From assembly GCA_951640195.1 (NCBI GenBank), contig OX621167.1:1612001-1676000 (forward strand): 64,000 nucleotides of DNA, read 5' to 3'. The DNA comes from Porpolomopsis calyptriformis. Its lineage: Eukaryota; Basidiomycota; Agaricomycetes; Agaricales; Hygrophoraceae. The notes under the pieces were generated by a model that saw nothing but the letters and a program-made list of their open reading frames with translations, was not told the DNA's origin and did not search any database. Numbering within the stretch: the first letter of the stretch is position 1; the number at the start of each line of letters is the position of its first letter. The position numbers were made by a program, and so were the translations under genes. Below are positions 35,701 through 47,200 of this stretch, piece by piece.

Positions 35701-37800
35701 GAGCTACAAGATTATCACTTCATGCTTCACCACATCCCTGGGAAATCAAACTCTAAGGCTGATATCCTATTGAGATGACCAGGATTTGAGAGGGGGATGG
35801 ATGACAATAATGACACCATTTTACTCACAGATAATCTCTTCTCACCTTTCGACACTCTCCCTTGCGAACCCCTAGGCCCTGTCCCAGAAGAAAACAAACT
35901 TGATCTACGGCAAGTCCAACACGATATTAAGCCTGTCGACTTCCATTCCCGAATTGTCCGAGCTCGCAACAACCTAGACAAGACTATTATGCTTGTTTCA
36001 GAAAGGGATCAAAACTGGGAAACCTCTAATGATGGTGTCCGTACCTTCAAGAATCGGATTTATGTCCCCATTGACAAAACCCTCCATGGCGACATCATCT
36101 CTCAGTATCATGACATCCCACTCTCTGGACACTATGGCCAGTACAAGACTGCTGAAGGTGTCCTCTGAGACTACTGGTGGCCCATGCTTCAATGAGACAT
36201 TGCAACCTATATCACTGGATGTGAAACCTGTCAAAGGACCAAAGCTTCTCGTCTCCCTACCAAGACCCCACTCCACCCCTTTGAACCACCAATGCAACCT
36301 TGGGAAATGATTACGGTCAACCTTGTAGGCCCCATACCAGAGTGTCAAGGCTATAATGCTATCCTTACTATTGTTGACTTGTTCACAAAGGCTGTCAAGT
36401 TTGAACCAACCCATATTGAACTCAACTCTGAAGGCTTTGCCAAAATCATTTGAGACCATATTATCTGAGACCATGGACTCCCCAAACGAATCATCCATGA
36501 TCGTGACCCCAGATTTGTATCAAAGTATATGACTGACCTCTTTCACCTTCTTGGAACCTCCCAAAACATCACCACTGCCTACCATCCCCAAACTGATGGT
36601 CAGACTGAATGGATGAATCAGACGCTTGAACAGTATCTCCGTATCTTTATCAACCACCATCAGGACACCTGGAAGGAATGGCTTGTGCTAGCTGAATTTT
36701 CATACAACAACTCTATTCATGCTGCAACTCACCAAACACCATTCTTCCTCAACTATGGTTGGCACCCCTGGAAAGGAGATAGCTCCAAGAAGGAAGTCAG
36801 GAATGAATCTGCTCAAGAGTTTGCCACTTGTATGAAGAACATCCACTGTGAAGCTGAATCTGCCCTTCACCAAGCGAATGAACGGATGAAAGAAACCCAT
36901 GATAGGCATGCCCCTCAAGCTGTTGAATACCAACCTAGAGACTGAGTTTACCTTGCTTCAACCAATCTTCGCACTAATTGTCCAATGAAGAAGCTTGATA
37001 ACAAATGTTTTGGACCCTTCAAGATTGTTGAGAGGGTTGGTCACTCCTCTTACCGCCTTGAACTCCCTTGGCCTGGTCTCCACCCTGTGTTCAACAAATC
37101 ATATCTTTCTCCATATCGTCCCCCCAAATTCCCAAATCAAAGAAAACCTCCCCCTCCGCTCCCTTTAGATATCGAAGGAGAACCTGAGTATATTGTTGAA
37201 GAAATTTGTGACTCCCGTCGATGAAGAGGACATCTCTAATACCTAGTCCATTGGAAGGGATACACCCGTGAAGAGGACACCTGGGAGCCTGAATGAAATG
37301 TCAAGAATGCCCTAGATCTAGTCAGCAAATTCCACATTGAGAATCCAAATTGCCTAGCTCCTACCAATAATATCAGAGCGATCCAGACTGATAACTCCCC
37401 TGGAGTTGATCCAAGGCTCTATGACCCAGTCACTGATTCACCTGGCAAGGATTATCATCCACCTCAATCTAATGACAATCTCGATACTATTGTTCCATTG
37501 TCTCCTGACATTGTTGACCGCCTCCTTGATCTCAAGCAAGATGCCTCTACCCTTCTCCCTATCCTCCCCCCTCAAGTTCATAGAGTTTGGGTTCATGAGT
37601 CAACCCCAGTCAATGCTGTCACAGCTGTACTTTGACTTGATGCTCAAGGCCAAACTCTCCGTGCCTACCAAATTGTGAACCCTCTTCTTGACATCGAGAT
37701 CCGTAAACGATACAAGTATCAGTCCCCAATTCAACCCTGTTATGCACCTCGTTGGCTCCTCCGTGATTACTCAAGACATCTCCGACATCTATTCTGAACA
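32785..37800 (+). pseudogene. G gag (C-terminal part) and pol
   Basis: Gag remainder PWSTFRDALTASFADHI, zinc knuckle CFNCGEVGHFCRDYP (33300-33345), protease LVDSGCKGSCIN (33930-33970), RT with YIDDILIFDKDL (34985-35020), and RNase H (ETNASDYAIGAVL, 35420-35460). Then comes the integrase with a finger (GCETCQRTK), core and HPQTDGQTEWMNQTLEQY (36580-36640), and a chromodomain (EPEYIVEEI...YLVHWKGY...EDTWEPE, 37180-37300). At least eight in-frame stops in pol are TGA where the family has Arg, for example at 35527, 35776, 36167, 36192, 36451, 36469, 36943 and 37222. A further coding-like tail runs to about 37800. Confidence 0.92.
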
Positions 37801-37831
37801 TCGCGTGGACGCGATTCTAATGAGAGGGTGG

Positions 37832-38220
37832 TGTTACAATGGGTCTCTTTTTTGGTTATTATTTCCTTTCTGTGTGCCAATTCTCTTCACTATCATTTTC
37901 GATGCTGCGATTGTCATGCTGTCACAACATGACCATTACCTGACCGGTCGAGTCACAGTCACAAGTGTGACATTTGTCACTCCTTCTTATCTTTCTTATC
38001 TTATCTTTTACACTTAATCATTGCTTACACAATCATTCCATGGATTGATTACATAATCACATATTTGGACTCAGCTAGGGTAAATATAGGCAGCTTGGAA
38101 TTGCTTGTACTTCTCTAGGTTAAACCACAACTTGGACTTGCCAACTTCCTTGTTTGTATTGGCTAAGACCCACATTGGACCTCCTAGAGTGAAGACCTGA
38201 GTCCTGCTTCACACCTAACA
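37832..38220 (+). repeat. G 3' LTR
   Basis: 389 bp, TGTTACAATGGG...CACCTAACA. Preceded by a purine-rich stretch TGAGAGGGTGG and followed by TSD CTGAG (38221-38225), which matches the flank of the displaced 5' LTR. Confidence 0.94.
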
Positions 38221-38225
38221 CTGAG

Positions 38226-40640
38226 CCAAGGCTGATGACTATCTCACTCACTCTCTCCCTCATTATACCCCTCTCATTTTCTTTGTAAATTTGGTCTCCA
38301 ACCCACCAACTGTATCCTTATTGCATTTATTATACTTCTGGATTCTCAAGACTCAGATTCACCACCGATAAGTCCCCTCTCATCAATGCCAGACTTTGGC
38401 CTAGGAACATGGAATCCATCATACCCACAAGCTGTACATATATCATTCTCTAGTTGACAATAAGCTACTAATATCACATGGTAGGTTAATTGTATCAATA
38501 CTGCTGCCCAACATTCTGCATATCCCAGCCTTGTCGCATCTGTTAACCATGCAATCCATCATCCAAATGCCCACGTATTCCACAAATTGCAACAGCTCAA
38601 GAAAGAAAACCTGCAACTCCAACAAGATAAATTAATTATAGCTGCAGAACTCAGCACTCTAAAGTAAGTCATCAATGAGTTTCGCAAATTATGTATTGAT
38701 TTCTTATATGCATATAATTTCCTAGACAATCTTATAGTATTCTTGCAAATTCAATTCATATGCCTTCTCTTATCTCCAACAGTTTCAGTACACCATCCCT
38801 TCCTCCCTATCTTGCATCCACCAACAGTCAAGTTGGCACTGCAAATTCATTCCCAATTCTTATCAAAGATGACTACCCTACCCTTAAAAATTGCTGGACT
38901 CGCAAGGACTGGATTTGAGCTGAGAAGGTGACAAAGTCTACATCAAACCTAACCAGCATGAAAGGTGTTTGTGGATCAGCTAGAGCAGCTAAAGGGGAAA
39001 ATGTTATGATGAGGTACATTCAAGATAAGAATGGGACACCAGTTGATGGCCACCATGCAAGCTTCATATGTACCATTGCGTGTGGGATCTGGGATGCACT
39101 TGCAGATAGTGGTGCTGCTCCACCAACTTGGTAGTGAGGTCCTCTAGTGATCCAGGAAAAGTACAACTATGACATGGCACTCTGATGTCCAGAATTATAA
39201 CTTTGTGCACAAGACTGGAAAGCTGAACAAATCACAATCGACAACTATCCTTCTTTCTATGCATCACAGTTTCCAAAGAGTGGGAATGATAAAAAAGGGC
39301 AGGTAAAGAAAGGTGAGTAGGTATCTACTTTTCAATTTTTTTCAGATAATATTCTGTTTATCTAGAGTTAAAAGCTAAACAGGAAGGCCACCATGTTGAA
39401 GGAGAGCCAGACCACAGCCCCACTTCCAAGCATACACTTGATACAATCTCACTAAACATCGCAGATCTCCTAACAAAAAGACAGAAGATAACTTCATTGC
39501 TGCTGCCCTTAGATGTTGATTCATCTGTGTTAGACTTCCGCACATCAAGCCTCCATGTACATGTACTGGTCCAGTCTCACATCACACTGCACTGACAATC
39601 TATTTCCATTTGAAACAGATCATAAACCCACTGTAAGTTACATGAGAATTCAATTATTATTTGCATGCTAATTGTTCTACAGGGAGGACCTCAACAATAC
39701 CTCGTTTATCACTACAGCAGGTCAAGCTGAGCCAGATGGCAACCCTACTCTAGGAAGTGGTGAGTTGTGTATCTCCTGGCGAGTTTTTTTCAACTAGCTA
39801 TCACAGGTGGGAATTCCATGGTAGAGAATGAAAATTCTATAGCAATGCATGAACACGCTACCACAGCAACAAGTCCATCTGTGCCAACCAACGACAATGC
39901 TATTGCAACATGTAACAGCCAAACAGATGTCGCAGACAGCATAAGTAACAGCCAGACAGACGATGTGGATGGCAGAAGCAATGGCTAAGCAGGTGTTGCA
40001 GATGACAGATCCACGCTAACTACACCTGCTGCTCCCATCTCCCAGTTGCATGCAAAATCTGCAAAACCATCACTAAGAGTGCCCTATTTCCACCCTGGAG
40101 TAGCCCATACCCTGAGGTACATATTTTCATTATTCAGATGTACAGACTAACATGCTACATAGGAACATATGTGCATATGAATGGAAAGCAATGAATTGTG
40201 GAGGAACTAAACAAGAGTTCGACTCGCATTGGAATGGATTGTCCCCTGAGGAGCGGAAGGTGAGTTTAATCTCACCTCAATGATGCAGGGATTCTGATAG
40301 AACTTTACAGAAATATGAGGATGAAGCAAAGAGATTGGTGAGTTGTCTGTCCTCTTCTTGTCTCAATCATACTGACAACATCTCTCTTCCCTTGATAGAA
40401 GGCTACAAAGTTGACTTAGCATGTACGTTCTCAGGTTATTCATTTCTTATCATTCTAATGACTTGTTTTATTCTAGTTTTTCTATCTATCAAGCATCTGG
40501 GGAGTAGTATTGGGATCATAATAGTTGTGGATGGGCAGGAGCGGGAGCAGCAGTGGGGGCAGGAGCAGCAGTGGGAGCAGGAGCAGTAGTGGGAGTGGGA
40601 GCAGCGGCGGGGGTAGGGGTGGTGGATTGTTCACTATCAG
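38226..40640 (+). pseudogene. Second gene of transposon X (coiled coil / HMG-like accessory), decayed
   Basis: Coding blocks separated by introns: LQQLKKENLQLQQDKLIIAAEL (38590-38660, coiled coil); YPTLKNWTRKDWI then YIQDKNGTPVDGHHASF and IWDALADSGAAPPTW (38870-39130); DWKAEQITIDNYPSFYAS (39215-39270); and RNICAYEWKAMNCGGTKQEFD...LSPEERK (40150-40260), which resembles an HMG-box-like fold. From memory this is another family repeated across agaricomycete genomes. Many stops. Its position between the transposase gene and the right end of X suggests it is X cargo. Confidence 0.6.
40531..40622 (+). repeat. GGAGCAG-type G-rich minisatellite
   Basis: Imperfect tandem units of GGAGCAG and GGGGCAG across about 90 bp, ending GGCGGGGGTAGGGGTGG. 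It lies at the end of the second X gene. Confidence 0.7.
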
Positions 40641-41031
40641 CTGCTATTGGTAACACTCATTTTCAATTGATAAAAAGAAATAAAATTGATTCTCAAATTC
40701 CCAAGAGAAATCGAGAGCCATTGAGATAGTCGACAGATATCACTCAGATGAGGTTGGACTTGCTCGGACTCACTCAAAATCTAGAATAACTGTCATTTTA
40801 GTAAGGAAATCTATCTCTACCTAGCACGTCACTCACTCTCAATTAATTCAGATCCTGCTTGGTGGACTTTTCACTGGGCTTCACTATCAATACTAAGGAG
40901 TAGTAAGCTTGACACTAGAGGCTTTGGACGCATTTTTGGCCAAATAAGAACAAACAAATCAGCCACAACTTTGGACTGGTACAAACCAGTACTGCTCTAT
41001 GCAGAGGAGATCATCACATCCTAACAGAATG

Positions 41032-41640
41032 GCAGGGGGATATGTAAGAGTTTTAGTCCTCTGTGTGAACAGGTTGAAAAGCATGATTAAGGGTATTGTC
41101 AAATAGGCTGAATAGAGTGAACTTGTTTACTACCAGATCATGTAATGTCACAGTTGCAGAATATTCTGAGTAGATACCTATATTGTTGGCCATATCATGT
41201 AAGATCATATCATCATCAAATGGTACACTGGTGAAGTCAATGTCTGCAACCACATTGTCTGCACAGAAAAGTCCAAGAGTTATGGTTAGTGAGCACGTTG
41301 GTCACTGAATGAAGATCTACTAGGCTATACCTGCATTTTGGGCTAAGTGATGTAGTGTCACCTCTAAAATTGCGCTGTCAGCTATGTTTATGGAAGTAAA
41401 GTTGTGTGTCATGTTTTATATATTGGGGAAAGAAGAAAGCAGGCTCCAGGAAGTGAGCATCACTTTGGGGAGACATGAGGAAAGGACATCATGTGATGCC
41501 TGGTTATGTAACTCAAAATCAGACTGTAGTGTTACTAATATGCTTAATATTATTGCCTTTCAGCCATTTACCAGTAATAATGAGACATTTACACTGCAGA
41601 TAAAGAGAAAACAACAAAGAACCAGATCCGTATACAAGAT
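41032..41640 (-). other. Weakly coding minus-strand region of the pre-insertion locus
   Basis: Minus-strand 41053-41253 is open (VADIDFTSVPFDDDMILHDMANN) and 41330-41370 has ILEVTLHHLAQNAG. It could be 3' exons of the viroplasmin-like gene or an unrelated relic. No family recognised. Confidence 0.3.
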
Positions 41641-41675
41641 CTCAGAATAGAAAAGCAAGTATAATTATAAACTAT

Positions 41676-42479
41676 TCACTTCAAATCTATTATATCGAAT
41701 TGGTTTGAAAGGTCCTCAAGTTGATCCCACAAGTTGTTACTGGAGGAGGAAGAGGATGTAGGGGATATTGAAGATGGGACAATGGTATGAGGCTAGAATA
41801 GACCACCAGGGGTGGGCATAGCATAAAGCCTCCCTTCATTGTACTCATTGGTGTACATGTTAATGGCTTGTGTGAAGTCCTTGTATATCTTCTGCACAGT
41901 ACCACTCACTCTGTAGACCCACATAGCTACTTCATTGCTAGGTAGTGTTATTCAAAAAGCTTGCAGATTGGAAGAAAAAAGAATGACTTACCAATGATAA
42001 AATATGCCAACATCCTGACCCACAGACATTACATAGTATCCTTTGGGAGTGATTCCCTCTTCCAGCATCTTAATAGCACTGGGGGGAAGGATAGGCAGGA
42101 CATGCGAGTCCACATGAGGTGGTGTACACAATAGCAGGGCAAGGAGAGATAGTGGAGAAGGGAGAGAGGGTAGAGCAGTGAAGGACAGTGTAGCTGAGAG
42201 GGTTGGTAATACTCCTTTCTTGGGAGATGGGGATGATGTACTCCTGGAGATTGAGTCTGAAATGACAATAGTAGTAGTGGTCCCTGTGATAGTCTTAGTC
42301 CAGGTCCTTGTTCTAGTCTCACTCTTAAAGAATGACTCAGAGGTTGGTGCTACACCTGTGGATAGCATGATTAAATGACAGAAGCTATACAAACTGTAGG
42401 ATATACTATCTGATGGCTAAGGTATTGTACTAGGGGATGCAGTAGAAGCTGGATTAGGGATTGTCTTAGAGTCAGTCAT
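41676..42479 (-). pseudogene. Viroplasmin / RNase H1 N-terminal-like protein gene
   Basis: Proposed start ATG 42479 (MTDSKTIPNPAS), an intron ending CCACAG near 42358, a long Thr/Ser/Pro-rich segment, then EGITPKGYYVMSVGQDVGIFYH. A GTAAGT...CTAG intron (about 41937-41990) follows, and then WVYRVSGTVQKIYKDFTQAINMYTNEYNEG. The pattern (Y.V..G...GIF, then a K.F..A...Y half) fits the small caulimovirus-VI / RNase H1 N-terminal RNA-DNA-hybrid-binding fold, common in agaricomycete multi-copy genes. A TAG interrupts the tail near 41767; the stop is at 41676. L1 is inserted 50 bp upstream. Confidence 0.55.
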
Positions 42480-42528
42480 ATTAGATGTAGAATACTGCAC
42501 ATGCAAATCAGGCTTCATGACTGGGTAT

Positions 42529-42740
42529 TATCACAACTGTAGTTGCACCTCTTTTTGTTAATTACAAGGCAGGCTTTGGAGCTTAATAAGTCTAAGAGGA
42601 TATAGAAAAATGTTCTGATAGGAACATCTTCATAAAGGGTAATGATTCCTTCACTATTTAGTTTGAGTTCTATGAAGAAGTTCTATTGTAGGTTAAATCC
42701 ATTGTGTGCCTCTGCTGAGAGTTTTGGGAATATAGGCATG
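42529..42740 (-). pseudogene. L1 short divergent ORF
   Basis: Same protein as at 63243 in L2 (MPIFPKLSAEAHNGF...), with a TAG in place of Gln-Asn near 42674. Reading out of the element it meets a stop four codons outside. Confidence 0.5.
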
Positions 42741-43246
42741 AATAGTTAGCTTAATTGGTTCAGGGTTATGTTTCTCTTTCCTTGTCTGATGGAAAGGAAG
42801 TCTGATGATTCTGATTGCATTCATGCTACTACAAGTAATCTCACAGGAGGACAAAGTGATGATCCACTTTGCCCTCAGGGTTTATATAGTATTTCTAAAA
42901 TAGGAGTCATTATGAGTCAGCCTCTGCAGTCACCCCTTTTTCTGTTGTTCACTACCTTCAGTTTAAGGTTTACCCTTATTCCTAGTCATGCTGCATAAGG
43001 CTGTGTGCTTCTAATGACTTGACTCTATTGAGCATAGCCTCCTGCAGCACCAGGCTGTGTTGTCTCATAACTTATTTCTATTGTTCCCTAAGTTATGAGA
43101 TTACTGCTGTTTCTGTTTCTTGTCTGGTGTATCAGGTTTCTCTTCTTCAGCTGAGGAAACTCCTTTTGGTCTTTCCTTTGTCTATAGGCATATAAAAGGT
43201 GAGGAGTTGTATCCCTACACTTCAGTTCAATCTTTGTTCAATCATC

Positions 43247-44075
43247 ATAACTCCCTCCCACCAAGGCTACTATGTCTGTTTCTTCAAGCAGTCTAGGGTT
43301 GTGCATTGCACTGCCCCCATCTTTCTTGATTGTGATTCTTTTCATTACTATCTTCAGCATATTCCTTCCAACGCTGACCTCTGCTGGTTGTCTTTCTCCT
43401 GTTTTGCTTGCAGTAGCAAGCACAAGGTCAAGAAGTGTCCATATGTTCACTGGCCAATCCAGCATGCTTGTGGTCTGATGGAGGACCCACTTAGTGAGTA
43501 TCTTGTTTTGTCTTTATTAGGCTTTGTTTGTTGATAATAGGCTTTCCCCTTCTTAGCTTGGGATGATGATACCCCTCCCCCTACTTCCCAGCTCCCTTTG
43601 GAGGAGTAGGTCAATTGGGGGTCTGATAAGTATCCAAACTCCCTTCCTGCTATTAAGAAGGAGGTAGTTGACTGGGCTGCTAGTCCCCCATTCTGTCCTT
43701 GGATGCCTAGTCCATTGAGTTCTTTGTCTAGTGGTAAGGCTCTCAACTCTCTTACCCTCTTCATAGTTATTTATTCCTTCTTCATTAGTTGAAGACTTGT
43801 TGGCATCATTGACTAATATTAATGTCAAGATCAAGGAAGAAGAGATTCCACCTAGTTTGTAGAGTCCCACCAATGATTGGTTAGGTAAGGAAGCGAGAAA
43901 GATTGTGATGAGTTTTGTGGAGGGGAAGGCTGCTGAGTTGCAGGCCTCTAGTAGAGATACTAACAGGGCAATCTATTAGGGAAATAAGTTGGCTGCATTA
44001 GATGGTCAAGTAGTCTCAAGTTTTGTGGAGTTCCTGAGGGATAGTATGGTGCAGGAGATAGCCAAGATGGATTAG
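43247..44075 (+). pseudogene. L1 copy of the three-exon Cys-cluster gene
   Basis: Aligns along its length to the L2 gene, with the same introns after MEDPL and after SSLSS. Inactivated by ATG to ATA at 43247, TAG in exon 2 (LPLEE then stop) and TAG at two Trp codons in exon 3 (near 43861 and 43976). The upstream TATA (CATATAAAAGG, near 43190) is intact. Confidence 0.7.
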
Positions 44076-44175
44076 TTTAGATAGCCAATCAGACACAGAC
44101 TCCCCCTTTTGTACAAATAGTCTCTGCTGCCAATAAAGATAGCCTCCTTCCAAAAAGGAAATGGTATAAAAACAA

Positions 44176-44216
44176 AGAAAAGAGAAGAAAAGAGAAGAAA
44201 AGAGAAGAAAAGAGCA
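44176..44216 (+). repeat. Purine microsatellite
   Basis: Tandem AAGAAAAGAG units near the 3' end of L1; L2 has a shorter version, so length varies between copies. Confidence 0.7.
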
Positions 44217-44255
44217 GAATTTTAAGAGAGTGAATGCCAATTTCATAACAGGCAT

Positions 44256-47200
44256 CAAAATTGAACAAACTTATCTACAAAGAAACTCCATCACTCTAGG
44301 CTATCTCACAACTAAACTGGATGTAAAATAAAACCTGTTTGAGAGGTTTTAGAACTAGCAGCAATTGCCAAGAGGTCACTTGAGGTGAGAGAGAGGCAGA
44401 ATGTTCATTTATGAGGTGATTATTTACCCTCCAATAAATGTTTACAGGTTATACTTACTACACACAGAAATGACTGTGGCTGAGCATTGAGCACTTCAAG
44501 CGCTGCGAGACCTTCTAACAACCCATGAGGCTAATGCTAATCTCTCCTGGGAGAATATTCTTGATAGTTCTGAGCTTCTCAACATCAGCCATGTAGGTGG
44601 TGAGCTTGAATCACTTGCTAAAGAGCTTGATGGCAATATGGGGAGGTGTTTTACTTAATAAACTAAACTATAAGTATTCACTTGTTACTTACCTGTAATT
44701 TTATAGCACAAACCACACATCACATTGGCTTGATTATAGGACTCACTGTGATTATGTTTTACATTGTGAACAGGCATTTGCAGTATAATTGGAGGCTATG
44801 ACTGAAGTATACATGGATTGGAGCTTGAGGTGCTTAGATAAGACCAATGCTAGCTTCTCTGTTAGAGTGTGCAGCGATCTACCAATAAATGCTGGGTCTG
44901 TGTCTATCACAGTTGTCAACATCTTCAGTAAGTCAATTAATTCAAATATAATTTGAGGCTTAACTACTTACTCTAGCTGTTAATATATTACCACTCCCGA
45001 TTCTACCCACAGACTAGTTTATAACATATGTGCTTATTAGGCAGGGCATCATCCCATGCTCTCCCATAAGCCCCACAGTAGCCATCACAGTTGATGCTCT
45101 GGAACTCTACTATATATCACACTTATAGGATCCTCATTTTTCAATACAGTCCTTTGTCAAGACACTTTGTGACCTCTTTTCAGTTTGTTCTTTTCTCTCT
45201 CTCTCTCCCTCTATGATCTTTCTTAATCATCCCTCAGATCCAGTTCCAATGGCATCTCTCTAGGCAATTCTCAATTGCCTTCAACCTCCATCTTGCAATA
45301 CATGCCAAGGTTTACCAAGCTGTGCAAGTTACACTTTGATGTGACACACCTGACTAGTGCCTCAAACATGCCTGCCCCACCTGTACATATAAACTCAAGA
45401 AGGAAGGCCCTCTTATATTCAAGATGCTCTACACTATGGATGGTAATAACTCACTATGACAGATTCTTTGGTAGAAACCTATAGAAGATGATGATAACTC
45501 ACTGGGGCCCTCTTCTGAGCTACCAAGCACCCAAACTGTAGTGGGGGACAGGTATCTTCTAAGGGAATGCATTGACTAATAGACTAAGGGTGTTTCACAG
45601 GATATGATAGAGGAGAATCCAAACACTGTAAGTAGCCTATCTCAAATGTTGTATCTTTTTACTGACTTTTCACTGTAGCTTAATTTAGACTACAATCCTT
45701 GCACCAATCATTAGAAGAACATGAAGGACAAGATTACCAAAAGGATGTAGGGAGTGTTTGATGAGACAGGAATCTTCCTAGTGCTCTGCCACCATGAATT
45801 CTCCCTCCTCATTATAGACATGATACAGAGTGGAGAACTGTTACATTTATGGTATGCTATACTCATGGTTTTGTAGGGCTAAATACCCCCTTGCATGTGT
45901 AGCAAAACTCCTTGACACATTTGGAGATAACCTTGGAGGCAGTTTTGACATTGGATGCAAATTCAAGATGACACTCAACAATAGTACACTTGGTTGACTT
46001 GCTCAAGAACTCAATCACACATGCCTCATTAGTGCCTTCTATGGGTATGCATACTAATGACTCTGTCAGCTTTACTACCTTGCCATATATGTCAAGGGTC
46101 TTGGACTTGAGGACTTGGAGGGATGGGAGCAAGCATTTTCAAAGTCTAATGCCCTTGTAGGGTCTGTTCACTATGCCAGCATATTCCACCACAAGCAGGC
46201 CATTTCAATATACTTTGAACACAATGACAACTTCGAAGTCTATCAAAAGCTTAATGAGTCACCCTAGTTTTCTATGATACATTTTATTTTCTCATTTCGA
46301 TTTATTGTAGCTACATTTCTGTACAAGAACTACCAGCAGGCTCTTGATATCCTTGCTGATAGCCCCCCTGCTCTTGCCCAAGCAAGGGCAGATCTCAAAG
46401 TTACTGACTGCAATATCTTTAAACTATGGCTTGAGGAAGAGAAGGTGTATCTCAGCAGTTTACAGAAAGAGCCTGAGGTTGAGACTCTGCAGATGGAGTA
46501 CTGGCAAAAGTTAGTCAATCTGCAAGGCAGCAAGTGAGTTCTTTACTTTATTTAATGCAATGAACATTTACATGTCACTCACTAACAGGAAGTGTCTCAC
46601 AGCAGCTCTGAAAGCTTAGATGACCCAGACTCCAGAAATGGTAGCCAGTAGTAGTAAGGATATAACATGTACAACAGAGACTGCCTGTTGCTATACCTTA
46701 GAAAACCACCAGAAGGACTTGGATGCTATCCATATGCTTGAGATAAAGCTTGGGATTGTCCAGCATTGGGAACCAGAAGGGCCCAAGTGGCAAAGCATTG
46801 GTCGATTGGTCACCATGAGTAAGTATTAACAAGCCCTTGATACCCTTAAAGGTTTAATTGGAGCCCACATGTTTGAGCTTACAAAAATGAATCAGTTACA
46901 AACTGGTAAGCATGTATTACCTTGTTTTCTACCCTCAACTAATAACCAACAGGCTATACACTGTGAAAGCACATAGGGAAGGCACTCCAAGCACAATTGG
47001 CTGCTATTCAGACTGCCCTGGAGCACTACAATATTGCCACTTAAGTACTTATACCCCCATGTTGAACCTTGGATTGGAAGAAGGTCTAACTTTGACCTCC
47101 TATGTGATACTCATCAGGACATATCACAGCAGCCATAGGCAACACTAGCTAGCCATCTAGCCATGGATTTTTACTACAAAATGTGCCATGCTACTGAGGA

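Larger units (their letters stand above)
13332..40878 (+). mobile_element. Transposon X: CACTA/Plavaka-like DNA transposon, ~5.4 kb expanded to 27.5 kb by nested insertions
   Basis: Both ends carry CCCAGTGAAAAGTCCACC as terminal inverted repeats; about 26 of the first 29 bases match. The flanking duplication is CTTTACT (13325-13331) / CTTCACT (40879-40885), 7 bp with one transition, inside a copia LTR. Its own DNA is 13332-13931, 14296-14717, 15306-16008, 30940-31969 (now inverted) and 38226-40878. It carries a transposase-like gene and a second gene. The superfamily call rests on the protein, which resembles the DUF4218/CACTA-related proteins abundant in agaricomycetes (Plavaka or similar). 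Confidence 0.8.
13278..41026 (-). repeat. Copia solo LTR (C4/C6), split by transposon X
   Basis: The inverted LTR starts TATCAGGG at 13278, breaks at 13331, and resumes at 40879 with CTTCACTATCAATAC to end CCTAACA at 41026. A perfect 5-bp TSD GAATG flanks the whole (13273-13277 and 41027-41031). The two halves join into one LTR once 27.5 kb of inserted DNA is removed. This proves that everything between arrived later. Confidence 0.9.
42529..44250 (+). mobile_element. Element L, copy L1 (1722 bp)
   Basis: Ends TATCACAACTG...TTCATAACA (intact form TGTCA...TGACA, as in L2), flanked by GGTAT (42524-42528) / GGCAT (44251-44255). It is the same element as L2 in opposite orientation, including two divergent ORFs. 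It could be a long solo LTR or a short non-autonomous element; there is no integrase, RT or transposase inside. Confidence 0.82.

Noticed and set aside
40531..40622. CRISPR-like or telomere-like repeat.
   Set aside because: Short, imperfect GGAGCAG units without spacers; not a telomere repeat and within a decayed gene.
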